This document shows, piece by piece, positions 42,098 through 49,849 of a stretch of 64,000 nucleotides of DNA. The stretch comes from Algisphaera sp039180025 (lineage in GTDB: Bacteria > Planctomycetota > Phycisphaerae > Phycisphaerales > Phycisphaeraceae): positions 1 to 64,000 of the forward strand of contig JBCDDZ010000012.1 of NCBI GenBank assembly GCA_039180025.1, given 5' to 3'. Under the pieces are notes generated by a model, which was given only the letters and a program-made list of their open reading frames with translations, made no database searches and was not told where the DNA came from. The translations under genes were made by a program, and so were the position numbers. Every line of letters begins with the position of its first letter. Position 1 is the stretch's first letter.

Positions 42098-44817
42098 GCG
42101 GTTTGAAGGGGCGGGGTGGAGGGAGCGGCGGAGCGGCCGACGAGCAGGGGGATCAGTAGCAGGAGCGACGCGAACCAGGCGGCGGCGACGCCGACGACGG
42201 TGAACGCGCCCAGCGAACGGATGGCTGGGACACTCGTGAAAGCCAGCGAGCCGAAGGCCAGGCCGGTGGTCAGGCTGGTCATGGTGATCGCGTGGGCGCT
42301 GGCGGCGATCTGGGCGACGAGGGTTTCGCGGTCGGCCCGGCCGGCACGCCACCGGCGGGCGATGGCGACCAGGAAGATCCCGTCGTCGACCCCGATGCCG
42401 ACGATCAGCGGCATGGCGATCAGGTTGATGGCGTTGAACGTCCAGCCCGCGGCGGCCGCCACGGCGGCGAGGATCAGCAGGCCGGCGGCCGCGGGGAGCA
42501 GCGCGAGCGCAACCGCGGCGGGCCGGCGGAAGAACACCGCCAACCAGACCAGGACCAGGCCGGCGGCGAGGGCCAGGAGAGTGGTGAGGTTGCCCGCGAT
42601 CGCCCGCTGCGTGTCGTACCCCACGACGGAGATGCCGGTGAGGGTGGCGGAGGGGATTGGCGCGAGGGCTTCCCGGACCGCGTCGATGGTGTCGTTGCGG
42701 TCTTGAACCGTCGCCCAAGGCTCGGCGAGCGTCACGAGGACGAGGCCCTGCGTGGGCGCGGGGGTGTCACGCGGCAGGACGAGCCCCGCGAACCGCGAGT
42801 ACGGCTCGAGGTCCGCGAAGGTCGGCGGCGGGGTGGTCAGAAGCGAAACGAGGAACGTTTGGTAGTCGGCGAACGCGGCGGGGTCGAAGCCGTGGCCCGC
42901 GGCCGCGCGGCGGAGGTCTTGCGCGACGGTGTCGGGGTCGGGCCGCGGACCCGGGTCGGAACCGGACGCCGGGGGCAGGAGCGTGGCCGGCCCGAGGATC
43001 CCGGCGATGCCGAACGGCAGGTCGGTCTGGGCGAGCCGGTCCTGCGTCGCGCGGGCCCGATCGAGCATGGCCGCGGGAGAATCGGCTTCGACCAGAATCA
43101 TCAGCGCGTTGGGCGCCGCACCGAAGATCTGGGCGAGGGTGGACTGGGCTTCGAGCGGGGGGTGCGGCCGCGGGTGCAGGGCGTGCAGGTCGCTGTCGAA
43201 GCGGACCGGGAAACGCCACGCCGACCCGTCGGATACGGTATGGGTCGAGAGGACGGCCGTGGCGAGCACCAGCGGCAGCGTGCCCAGCAGTAAGACCCGG
43301 CGGGGGCGCTGGGCGATGTGCCGGACCACGCCGGAGAAATCGATCCGCGTTTCGGAGAAACCCCGGTGCTTCGCCAGCCGGGTTCGGCCCAGCGCGGCGA
43401 GCAACGCGGGCATTACGGTCACCGTGGTGAACCAGGTGAGCCCGAGCCCGAGCATGCCCAGGACGGCAAATTCACGGAGCGAGCGGACGCTGGAACTGAG
43501 CACCGCACCGAAACCGATGAGCGAAGTCAGGCAAGCCGCCCCGATGGCCGGGGCGAGGGCGGCGTTGGTGATGCGGGCGAGGACGGGGTGGGCAAGGTCG
43601 GGGGTTTGACGCCGCTGGGCTTCATAATGCGAGAGGTAGTGGACGCAGTAGTCGATCCCCAGCCCGGCGAGGACGGCCCCGGCGACGGCGGTGACCGGGG
43701 TCAGCCGGCCGGCGAATCCGACGTACAAGCCGAACGCCCCGACAATGGCCACGTACACCGGCAGGGTCAGGACCCAGAAGGCCAACGGGTGGCGGTAGGC
43801 CAGGAGAAAGACGACGATCAGCAGCGAGATGGAGCCGAGGCAACTCCGGATCATGTCGGCCTTGGTCTGGGCGGCGCTGTGCTCGGCGATGGCGTAGGCA
43901 CCGGTGTAGTCGATGCGGAGGCCGTCGGGGTTGGCCGCGTCGACCGCGGCGCGGACGCGGGGCATGAAGTCGGCGGTAAAGGGCAGGTCGTTGGCAGGCT
44001 GGGTGCCGGCGATGCGGATCAAGATCGCCCGGCCGTTCCGGCTGATGAGCGCGTCGACGCCGTCGAGGTATTGGCCCTGCGCGTTCCCGGCGACAAGGGC
44101 GGCGGGGCCGGTGGGCGGCGGGGCTTGGGGGTCGGCCTCGGAGCGCGGCGTCGCCGGGGGGTTTAGGAAGTCGCGGAGCCGCAGCGGGTCTTGGATGAGT
44201 TCTTTGGCGAGTCGGCCGGCGGCGGGGCCGGGGGCGGCGAGCATGGCCGCGTTTTGCTCGAACTGTCGGTCCATGGCTGCGGGGGTGAGCCGGGCCAGCA
44301 GATCGCGTCGGCCGTCGGGGTCGAGATAATAGAGGCCGCGGGGGATGACGAGTTGTTCGACGAAGGCGCGGGCTTCGGACGACGGGCGGTAGCGGAGGTC
44401 GGCGACCCCGGGGTCGTCGGCGAGGTTGGCTTCGAGACGTTCAGCAAAGGCCAGGAGCCGTTCGGGGTCGCCGGGTGGTGAGCCGCCGCGGCGGGCCGCG
44501 GCGCGGTCTGGCGATAGATCTTCGGTGGTGTCCTCTGGCCGTGTACCTGCGGGGTTCGGCAGCCGGGCCAGGATGACCAGGTCGTCCACCAAAGCGAAGC
44601 GGTCGAGGACTTGAACCAGCGCGAGCGCGGCGGGCTGGTTGTCGGCGAGCATGTCCTGCACGCCGGTGGCGGGCTGCAACCGCAGCGCGGTGCTGAGGCC
44701 GGCGGCGGTGAGCACGGCGACGAGGGCGAGCGTCCACCACGGCCGGGCGGTGACGATACCGCCCCAGACAGCGAACAGGCCACGCGCGGGCGGAGTCGAT
44801 GGGGCGGGACGCGTCAA
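42094..44817 (-). CDS. MMPL/RND-type lipid exporter
   Basis: 907 residues, about 12 membrane helices in two halves with two large extracytoplasmic loops, the RND/MMPL layout. First half: WWTLALVAVLTAAGLSTALR, then the loop with LYYLDPDGRRDLLARLTPAA. Second half: LPLVLATAVLSTHTVSD, and VGVAAAWFASLLLLIPLLVG at the end. Conserved acidic residues in a central helix (GIDYCVHYLSHYEAQRR and GVDDGIFLVAIARRW) are typical proton-relay Asp positions. Overlaps neighbours by 4 bp at both ends. Similar in type to HpnN or aryl-polyene exporters; cargo not known. Confidence 0.88.
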   Translation of the reverse strand: MTRPAPSTPPARGLFAVWGGIVTARPWWTLALVAVLTAAGLSTALRLQPATGVQDMLADNQPAALALVQVLDRFALVDDLVILARLPNPAGTRPEDTTEDLSPDRAAARRGGSPPGDPERLLAFAERLEANLADDPGVADLRYRPSSEARAFVEQLVIPRGLYYLDPDGRRDLLARLTPAAMDRQFEQNAAMLAAPGPAAGRLAKELIQDPLRLRDFLNPPATPRSEADPQAPPPTGPAALVAGNAQGQYLDGVDALISRNGRAILIRIAGTQPANDLPFTADFMPRVRAAVDAANPDGLRIDYTGAYAIAEHSAAQTKADMIRSCLGSISLLIVVFLLAYRHPLAFWVLTLPVYVAIVGAFGLYVGFAGRLTPVTAVAGAVLAGLGIDYCVHYLSHYEAQRRQTPDLAHPVLARITNAALAPAIGAACLTSLIGFGAVLSSSVRSLREFAVLGMLGLGLTWFTTVTVMPALLAALGRTRLAKHRGFSETRIDFSGVVRHIAQRPRRVLLLGTLPLVLATAVLSTHTVSDGSAWRFPVRFDSDLHALHPRPHPPLEAQSTLAQIFGAAPNALMILVEADSPAAMLDRARATQDRLAQTDLPFGIAGILGPATLLPPASGSDPGPRPDPDTVAQDLRRAAAGHGFDPAAFADYQTFLVSLLTTPPPTFADLEPYSRFAGLVLPRDTPAPTQGLVLVTLAEPWATVQDRNDTIDAVREALAPIPSATLTGISVVGYDTQRAIAGNLTTLLALAAGLVLVWLAVFFRRPAAVALALLPAAAGLLILAAVAAAAGWTFNAINLIAMPLIVGIGVDDGIFLVAIARRWRAGRADRETLVAQIAASAHAITMTSLTTGLAFGSLAFTSVPAIRSLGAFTVVGVAAAWFASLLLLIPLLVGRSAAPSTPPLQTA

Positions 44818-45716
44818 GGAAGCGTCCTTTGGCCGGTATCGGACTCAGAACCGGAATCGGGTCCGGCATCGGACGGGGCGTGGCTTACCGGAGCGTTGGC
44901 GGGCGAGTGGAGGGTTGGAGTACGAGATACGTTGCCCGCCGCGGTCGGGTCACCGGGCGGGATTTTTATGCCGCGGACGAGCGCCGCGCGGCGGGGCGGG
45001 TCGAACACCCGAGGGTTCAGAGGGCGGTTGATTTCCACGTCGCGGAAGGCGAGTTCGATGACGCCGAAGGGGCCGCGGGCGGTGATTTCGCGGTGCCAAA
45101 GCAGTCCGTCGTAGAGCGCGAACCGGGTATCGATGACGGTGGCAGGCTGGTTGGGGTCGGGGCGGAGGGTAAAGCGGAGGGGGGCGAGGGTGCGGCGTTC
45201 GATTTCGGCAAAGCCGAAGGGCCACGTGGCCCGAAGCTGGTCCCCGCGATCGGACCAATCGGCGGCCCCAAAGTCCGGCCCATGCAGGAGAGCGGGGAGC
45301 CGCTGAGCGAGTTGGGCGAGGCGGTCTTTGAGGTCCCCCGGTGCGCGGCGCTGGGCCTGACGCGACACGAGGACCCAGGCCTGTCCATCGACCGTGGTGA
45401 GGTCGAAAACTTTCTGGTTGAGCTTCCAGGTCTGTAGTCTGAGACGGCGGTCGCCGTCGAGGGCCAGGGCGGCGTCGAGGGTGACGGGGTCCGGGTCGGG
45501 GTCGTCGGCGGATGGCGGCGGGGTGAGACGGAACGTGGCGGGGGCCTGCACCGTCTGGATCGCGTTTTGGTTTTGAATGAGTTGCTGCTGCGCGTCGTCG
45601 AGGGAGGACCACGAGGCGGCCGGCAGCGGTTCGGATACGGGGGTGCAGGCGGCGAGTAGCGCGACCAGGAGCGAGGGGGCCCCCAGGCAGACCGGACGGG
45701 GGACGCGGCCGGTCAC
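44814..45716 (-). CDS. LolA-like outer-membrane lipid-handling lipoprotein
   Basis: 300 residues from GTG 45716, overlapping the ligase stop by 4 bp (GTGA). Signal peptide with lipobox LLAAC (about residue 20). The mature part is beta-rich: IQTVQAPATFRLTPP, RLRLQTWKLNQKVFDLTTVD, QAWVLVSRQAQRR and DTRFALYDGLLWHREITARG, in the manner of LolA/LolB or DUF4292 incomplete barrels that carry lipids across the periplasm. The C-terminus is disordered. Its place between an acyl ligase and an MMPL exporter supports a lipid-carrier role. Lack of exact family motifs keeps this at moderate confidence. Confidence 0.7.
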   Translation of the reverse strand: MTGRVPRPVCLGAPSLLVALLAACTPVSEPLPAASWSSLDDAQQQLIQNQNAIQTVQAPATFRLTPPPSADDPDPDPVTLDAALALDGDRRLRLQTWKLNQKVFDLTTVDGQAWVLVSRQAQRRAPGDLKDRLAQLAQRLPALLHGPDFGAADWSDRGDQLRATWPFGFAEIERRTLAPLRFTLRPDPNQPATVIDTRFALYDGLLWHREITARGPFGVIELAFRDVEINRPLNPRVFDPPRRAALVRGIKIPPGDPTAAGNVSRTPTLHSPANAPVSHAPSDAGPDSGSESDTGQRTLP

Positions 45717-47218
45717 GCTGAGGCTCGCGGGAGGAGCTGTTGGCGGAGGATTTTGCCGGTGGCGCTTTTGGGCAGGGTGGCCCGGAACTCGAAGGCGCGG
45801 GGGATCTTGTGGGGGGCGAGGCGGGTGCGGAGAAACGCACGCAGCGTCCGCTCGTCCAGGGTCGCGGCCGGATCGACGGGGGTGATCAGCGCACGGACGC
45901 GATTGATGGTGGGGGAGACGGGGTCGGGCACGACGACACACTCGGCGATGTCGGGGTAGGCCGCGAGGGCCCGCTCGACTTCGAGCGGGTTGACCTTGAC
46001 GCCGCCGACGTCGATCAGGAGTTTGAGTCTTCCGGTGAGGGAGAGCCGGCCGTCGGCGTTGAGTTGACCCAGGTCGCCGGTGAGAAAAAAGCCGGCGGAA
46101 AACGCGGGCGGTGCCTCGGGTGGGTCCGCGGGTTCGAGATACCCTGCGAACATCGAGGGGGCGCGGACCGCGACGTGGCCGATCCGGCCGGGAGGCAGGG
46201 GGCGGTCGGGGTCGGGGTGCTGGGGGTCGAGGATGCGGAGTTCGACGCCGGGCATGGGGCGGCCGACGGTGTCGGGGTGTGGGCTGTAGGCGACCGAGCC
46301 GACCTCGGTGGTGCCGTAGAGCTGCCCGAGCGGGAGGTGTTGGCGATTACGCAGCCGGTCGGCGAGTTCGGGGGGCAGGGGCCCGCCGGCGGAGTAGGCG
46401 AGCCGGAGGTTGCCCGGGCCCAGGTCCAGGCGGTCGATCATTTCGAACATCGCCGGGACGCCGGGGAGGACGGTGGCGCCCGGGCTGACCGCGAGGCGGG
46501 GGTCGAAGCCCCGGCCCGGCTGGGCGAGGTCGGGGAGCGGATGCAAAGCGCCGGCCCCGGCCCAGAGGGGCGCAAGCATGCCGTTTTCGATGCCGTAGGA
46601 ATGAGACAGGGGCACCGCGGCTACCACCTGGTCGTCAAGACCGAGCCCCACGGTCTGGGCCACGTTGCGGGCCACCGCGTCGAGCGACGGCCCCGAGCGG
46701 CGGACGATCTTCGGGCCGCCGGTCGTGCCTGAGCTCTGGAGCCAGAGCCAAGCGTCTTGGCTGCGCTCGGCAAACGCGGGGTCCGGGGCGTCGGCGAAGC
46801 CGGGGCCGAGAGGGGGCGTGGTGAGCGGCCCGAGGTCAAATAGCGGCAGCCCCAGGGGGGCGAAACGCGGGGCGAGCACGGGGTCGATCAAGAGCCCGCG
46901 GGGGTCGGTGCGCTCGGCGAGGCGAGACACCTCGGCGGCGGTGAGCGAGGCGTCGAGGGGGAAGACGGTGCGCCCGGTGGCGAGGACGGCGAGGAACGCA
47001 GGGACGAGCGCGGGGCGGTTGCCGCTGACGAGCATGATCGTCGCCCCGGGGGGCAACGTGCGATCGAGTCGGGCGGCGGCGGCGGCGGTCTGGTGGTAGA
47101 GCGAGCGCCAGGTGACCGTCGGGTGGTCGGCGGCGGCGGGGCCCAACACGCGCAGCGCGGGTCGGTCGGGGCGGTGGTCGGCGTGGTGGCGGAGCTTATG
47201 GAAGAGGTCGAGGCTCAT
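45713..47218 (-). CDS. AMP-dependent acyl ligase/acyl-CoA synthetase-like
   Basis: 501 residues. Adenylating-enzyme motifs: A3 LWLQSSGTTGGPKIVRRS (P-loop, about residues 150-167), A5 LGQLYGTTEVGSVAYS, A7 GFFLTGDLGQLNADGRLSLT, A8 GRLKLLIDVGGVKVNPLEVE and A10 LPKSATGKILRQQLL with the catalytic Lys. It activates a carboxylic acid as acyl-AMP for transfer to CoA or a carrier protein. First gene of the operon; no carrier protein or ketosynthase lies alongside, so the acyl acceptor is encoded elsewhere. A frame starting at 47476 overlaps nuoG and is not used. Confidence 0.9.
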   Translation of the reverse strand: MSLDLFHKLRHHADHRPDRPALRVLGPAAADHPTVTWRSLYHQTAAAAARLDRTLPPGATIMLVSGNRPALVPAFLAVLATGRTVFPLDASLTAAEVSRLAERTDPRGLLIDPVLAPRFAPLGLPLFDLGPLTTPPLGPGFADAPDPAFAERSQDAWLWLQSSGTTGGPKIVRRSGPSLDAVARNVAQTVGLGLDDQVVAAVPLSHSYGIENGMLAPLWAGAGALHPLPDLAQPGRGFDPRLAVSPGATVLPGVPAMFEMIDRLDLGPGNLRLAYSAGGPLPPELADRLRNRQHLPLGQLYGTTEVGSVAYSPHPDTVGRPMPGVELRILDPQHPDPDRPLPPGRIGHVAVRAPSMFAGYLEPADPPEAPPAFSAGFFLTGDLGQLNADGRLSLTGRLKLLIDVGGVKVNPLEVERALAAYPDIAECVVVPDPVSPTINRVRALITPVDPAATLDERTLRAFLRTRLAPHKIPRAFEFRATLPKSATGKILRQQLLPRASA

Positions 47219-47339
47219 GGCATTGGCCCAGCAGGCCGGCGGCCCGCACATTTGCCCCGAGCTGGGCGGCGGCGAGAGGGAAACCGGGAAACCCGATGAT
47301 ACGGACGCGGCGGCGTGGCCCCATCGGCCGCGGGCCGGT

Positions 47340-48974
47340 TTACAGCGCGACGTATTCGACCTGAGAGACTTTGGTGTCGGCGGCGTCGGGCAGGTGCATC
47401 TCGGTGGCGAAGGCGTCGCCCATCTCGGACCGCCACCGGGCGGGGTCGTAGCGCTGCCGGTCGAGCTTGCCCGCAACGGCCATCAGGTCCAGCGCGATCT
47501 GGCCTTCGGGCTTGGCGAACTCGATCGGCTGGAGGGCCTGCTCGAAGTGCTGCTGGCGGTGGTTGACGTTTTCAAAGCTGCCGGACTTTTCCGCCCAAGT
47601 GACGCCGGGGAGGACGACCTCGGCCGTTTCGGTCAGTTCGGAGGGCAGGGTGTCGAGCAGCACGGTCAGGCGGTCTTTGTCGCGGACCGCGTCGAGCAGG
47701 GCGGGGGGGGACCAGGTGCTGGGGTAGTTGCCGGTGAGGACCAAGGCCCGGTTCGTGGCCAGGTCGCCGATGAACTCGTCGAAGCTGAGCACGGTGTCGG
47801 AGATTTGTTCGAGGGCGTGGCGGACGCCGCGGGCGTTGGGGGCTTTTTCGGCGTAGACGGTGTAGCCTCCGGGGAAGGTCTTGTCTTCGCCGTCGAACGG
47901 GACGGGGCCCACAGCGAGGACGGCGTTTTCGTCCAGGGCGGTGATCATGCGGCCCAACAGGTAGGCCTCTTCGCTGGCGAGCATAGGGCTGACCACGAGG
48001 GCGAGGGTGCCGCGGCCTTTTTTCAGGACCGTGAGTTCGAGTTGTTCGACGGCGTGGGCGTAGGCGTCGTTCCAGGAAACGGGCTCATGGCTGCCGTGGA
48101 TTTTGCGGGTGGGGGTGTTGAGGCGGTCGGGGTCGTGGATGAATTTCCAGCCGTAGCGGATCTCGTCGGAGGTCCACCAGGTATTGACGTCCATGTTGGT
48201 TCGCGGCTTGAGGCGGTAGATCTTATTCTCGTTGTGCTCGATCGAGAGGTTGTCGCCCGAGGCGGTGATGCCGTCGATCGAAGGGGTTTTGGTGAGGTTC
48301 CAGACCCGCATGGACATGAGGAAGTCCTTGTCGAGCAAGGCGCCGACGGGGCAGATGTCGATGACGTTGGCGGAGAGCTCGTTGTCGAGCGGCCGGCCGG
48401 GGAAGACGTCGATCTGTTCGGACGAGCCGCGGCCGAAGATGCCGATCTCGGAGGTGCCGGTGACTTCGCGGGTGAAGCGGACGCAGCGGCTGCACATGAT
48501 GCAGCGGTCGGAATAGAGCAGGACGTTGGGGCCCAGGTCTTTTTTAGGCTGTTTGATCTTGGTTTCTTCGAAGCGGGACTGCGATCGGCCGTACTGATAG
48601 GAGTAGTCTTGAAGTGAGCATTCGCCGGCCTGGTCGCAGACCGGGCAGTCGAGCGGGTGGTTGATCAGCAGCATCTCCATCACCGACTTCTGGTTGGCGA
48701 TGGTCTTCGGCGAGTTCTTAAGGTGGACCTCCATGCCGTCGGCCGCGGGGGTCTGGCAGGTGGGGATGAGCTTGGGGATCAGCTCGAGCTTGTTGTCGTT
48801 GCGGGGGTTGGGCTGGGCGACCTCGGCGAGGCAGATCCGGCAGGACGCGACCACGGACATGCCGGGGTGGTAGCAGTAGTGGGGGATCTCGACGCGGTTA
48901 TCGAGGGCGACCTGGAGGATGGATTTCTTGCCTTCCCAGGAGCAGGGTCGGCCATCAATGGTGAGCGTGGGCAT
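47340..48974 (-). CDS. nuoG: NADH-quinone oxidoreductase subunit G
   Basis: 544 residues of the complex I peripheral arm. N-terminal [2Fe-2S] domain (PHYCYHPGMSVVASCRICL), then the 4Fe-4S motifs HPLDCPVCDQAGECSLQDYS and SDRCIMCSRCVRFTREV, then NVIDICPVGALLDKDFLMSM. The molybdopterin-oxidoreductase-like C-terminal region is present but shorter than in E. coli. It sits apart from nuoJ-N, on the opposite strand, with its promoter facing the nuoJ block. Subunits A-F, H and I are outside the window. Confidence 0.93.
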   Translation of the reverse strand: MPTLTIDGRPCSWEGKKSILQVALDNRVEIPHYCYHPGMSVVASCRICLAEVAQPNPRNDNKLELIPKLIPTCQTPAADGMEVHLKNSPKTIANQKSVMEMLLINHPLDCPVCDQAGECSLQDYSYQYGRSQSRFEETKIKQPKKDLGPNVLLYSDRCIMCSRCVRFTREVTGTSEIGIFGRGSSEQIDVFPGRPLDNELSANVIDICPVGALLDKDFLMSMRVWNLTKTPSIDGITASGDNLSIEHNENKIYRLKPRTNMDVNTWWTSDEIRYGWKFIHDPDRLNTPTRKIHGSHEPVSWNDAYAHAVEQLELTVLKKGRGTLALVVSPMLASEEAYLLGRMITALDENAVLAVGPVPFDGEDKTFPGGYTVYAEKAPNARGVRHALEQISDTVLSFDEFIGDLATNRALVLTGNYPSTWSPPALLDAVRDKDRLTVLLDTLPSELTETAEVVLPGVTWAEKSGSFENVNHRQQHFEQALQPIEFAKPEGQIALDLMAVAGKLDRQRYDPARWRSEMGDAFATEMHLPDAADTKVSQVEYVAL

Positions 48975-49019
48975 ATCAAGAGTTTATCAGTTCGCGGGGC
49001 GGTGGATTAGACTGACGTC

Positions 49020-49733
49020 ATGAAAAAGATAGCTGTGTTTTGCGTAGAAGGCTGGACGGTAGGGGCGGTGGCGGTCTGCCTGGCCGTGGCGAGCGGCTGC
49101 GTGTCGAACCGGGCGTATTACACGGAGCCGGGGAGTTATTTGCAGCGGGTGGAAGTCGACGGCGATCCGACGCTGACGAGTGACCTGGCGGTCGTGGAGT
49201 TCGACGAGCACGGCCAGTTCTGGGACGTGGGCCAGTTGGAGGACACGATCGCCCTGATCGAACAGCGGAACCGCGAGGCGACCCGGGGTGTGTTCGTTTT
49301 TGTGTATATCCACGGCTGGAAGAACAACGCCGACGCGACACGGACTCAGGGTGACTTGGCGGGATTTTACGAGTCGGTGCGGAACGTGCGGCGGAGCCTG
49401 GCAACGCTGGGCACGGCGTTCCGGGACGACCACGCCGAAGGCGAGCCGAGCCAGCGTCATCTGGTGACCCACGCCGAAGGCCACATCGATTACCCGGTCA
49501 GCCACCGCGCCGAGGTGGTGGATGGTGAGGTCGAACTCGAGCGGGTGCCGGGGGCGTCCAACGACACGCCGGTGTGGGTGGTGCGCGTGACCGAAGCGAT
49601 TTGTGCGGACCACAGCGACCCAGACACCCCGAACCTGAGCGAGCTTTTTCAACAGATTTATGCACTGAACCGGGCGTACGACGCCGGGGTGCGGACGACG
49701 CTCTACCCCCGCCGCCCACGGTCTGGCGGGTAA
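49020..49733 (+). CDS. Lipoprotein with hydrolase-type N-terminus, probably internally shortened
   Basis: 237 residues from ATG 49020, with a signal peptide and lipobox VASGC. The segment GVFVFVYIHGWKNNADATRT is the oxyanion-type entry of a family of alpha/beta hydrolase-like lipoproteins usually near 400 residues. Here the nucleophile elbow (GxSxG) and its surroundings are missing: the sequence goes from SVRNVRRSLATLGTAFRDDH straight to a late region (VWVVRVTEAICADHSDPDTP). So a middle part of about 150 residues seems deleted in frame. It may be a remnant or a non-catalytic derivative. Lies 116 bp upstream of the GH15 gene. Confidence 0.6.
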   Translation: MKKIAVFCVEGWTVGAVAVCLAVASGCVSNRAYYTEPGSYLQRVEVDGDPTLTSDLAVVEFDEHGQFWDVGQLEDTIALIEQRNREATRGVFVFVYIHGWKNNADATRTQGDLAGFYESVRNVRRSLATLGTAFRDDHAEGEPSQRHLVTHAEGHIDYPVSHRAEVVDGEVELERVPGASNDTPVWVVRVTEAICADHSDPDTPNLSELFQQIYALNRAYDAGVRTTLYPRRPRSGG

Positions 49734-49849
49734 TCGGCGAGCGGGGGATCGGGACAGAGATGCGGCGGGTGGTCGGCTGGGCGGGTGGCCGCGGGGTATA
49801 CTTCGCCACCTGCGACCTCGACCAGACCACGTATTAGAGACAGACCCCT

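Noticed and set aside
47112..48617. 501-codon plus-strand frame
   Set aside because: It is the exact reverse of nuoG, and Gly/Val/Asp-rich without motifs.
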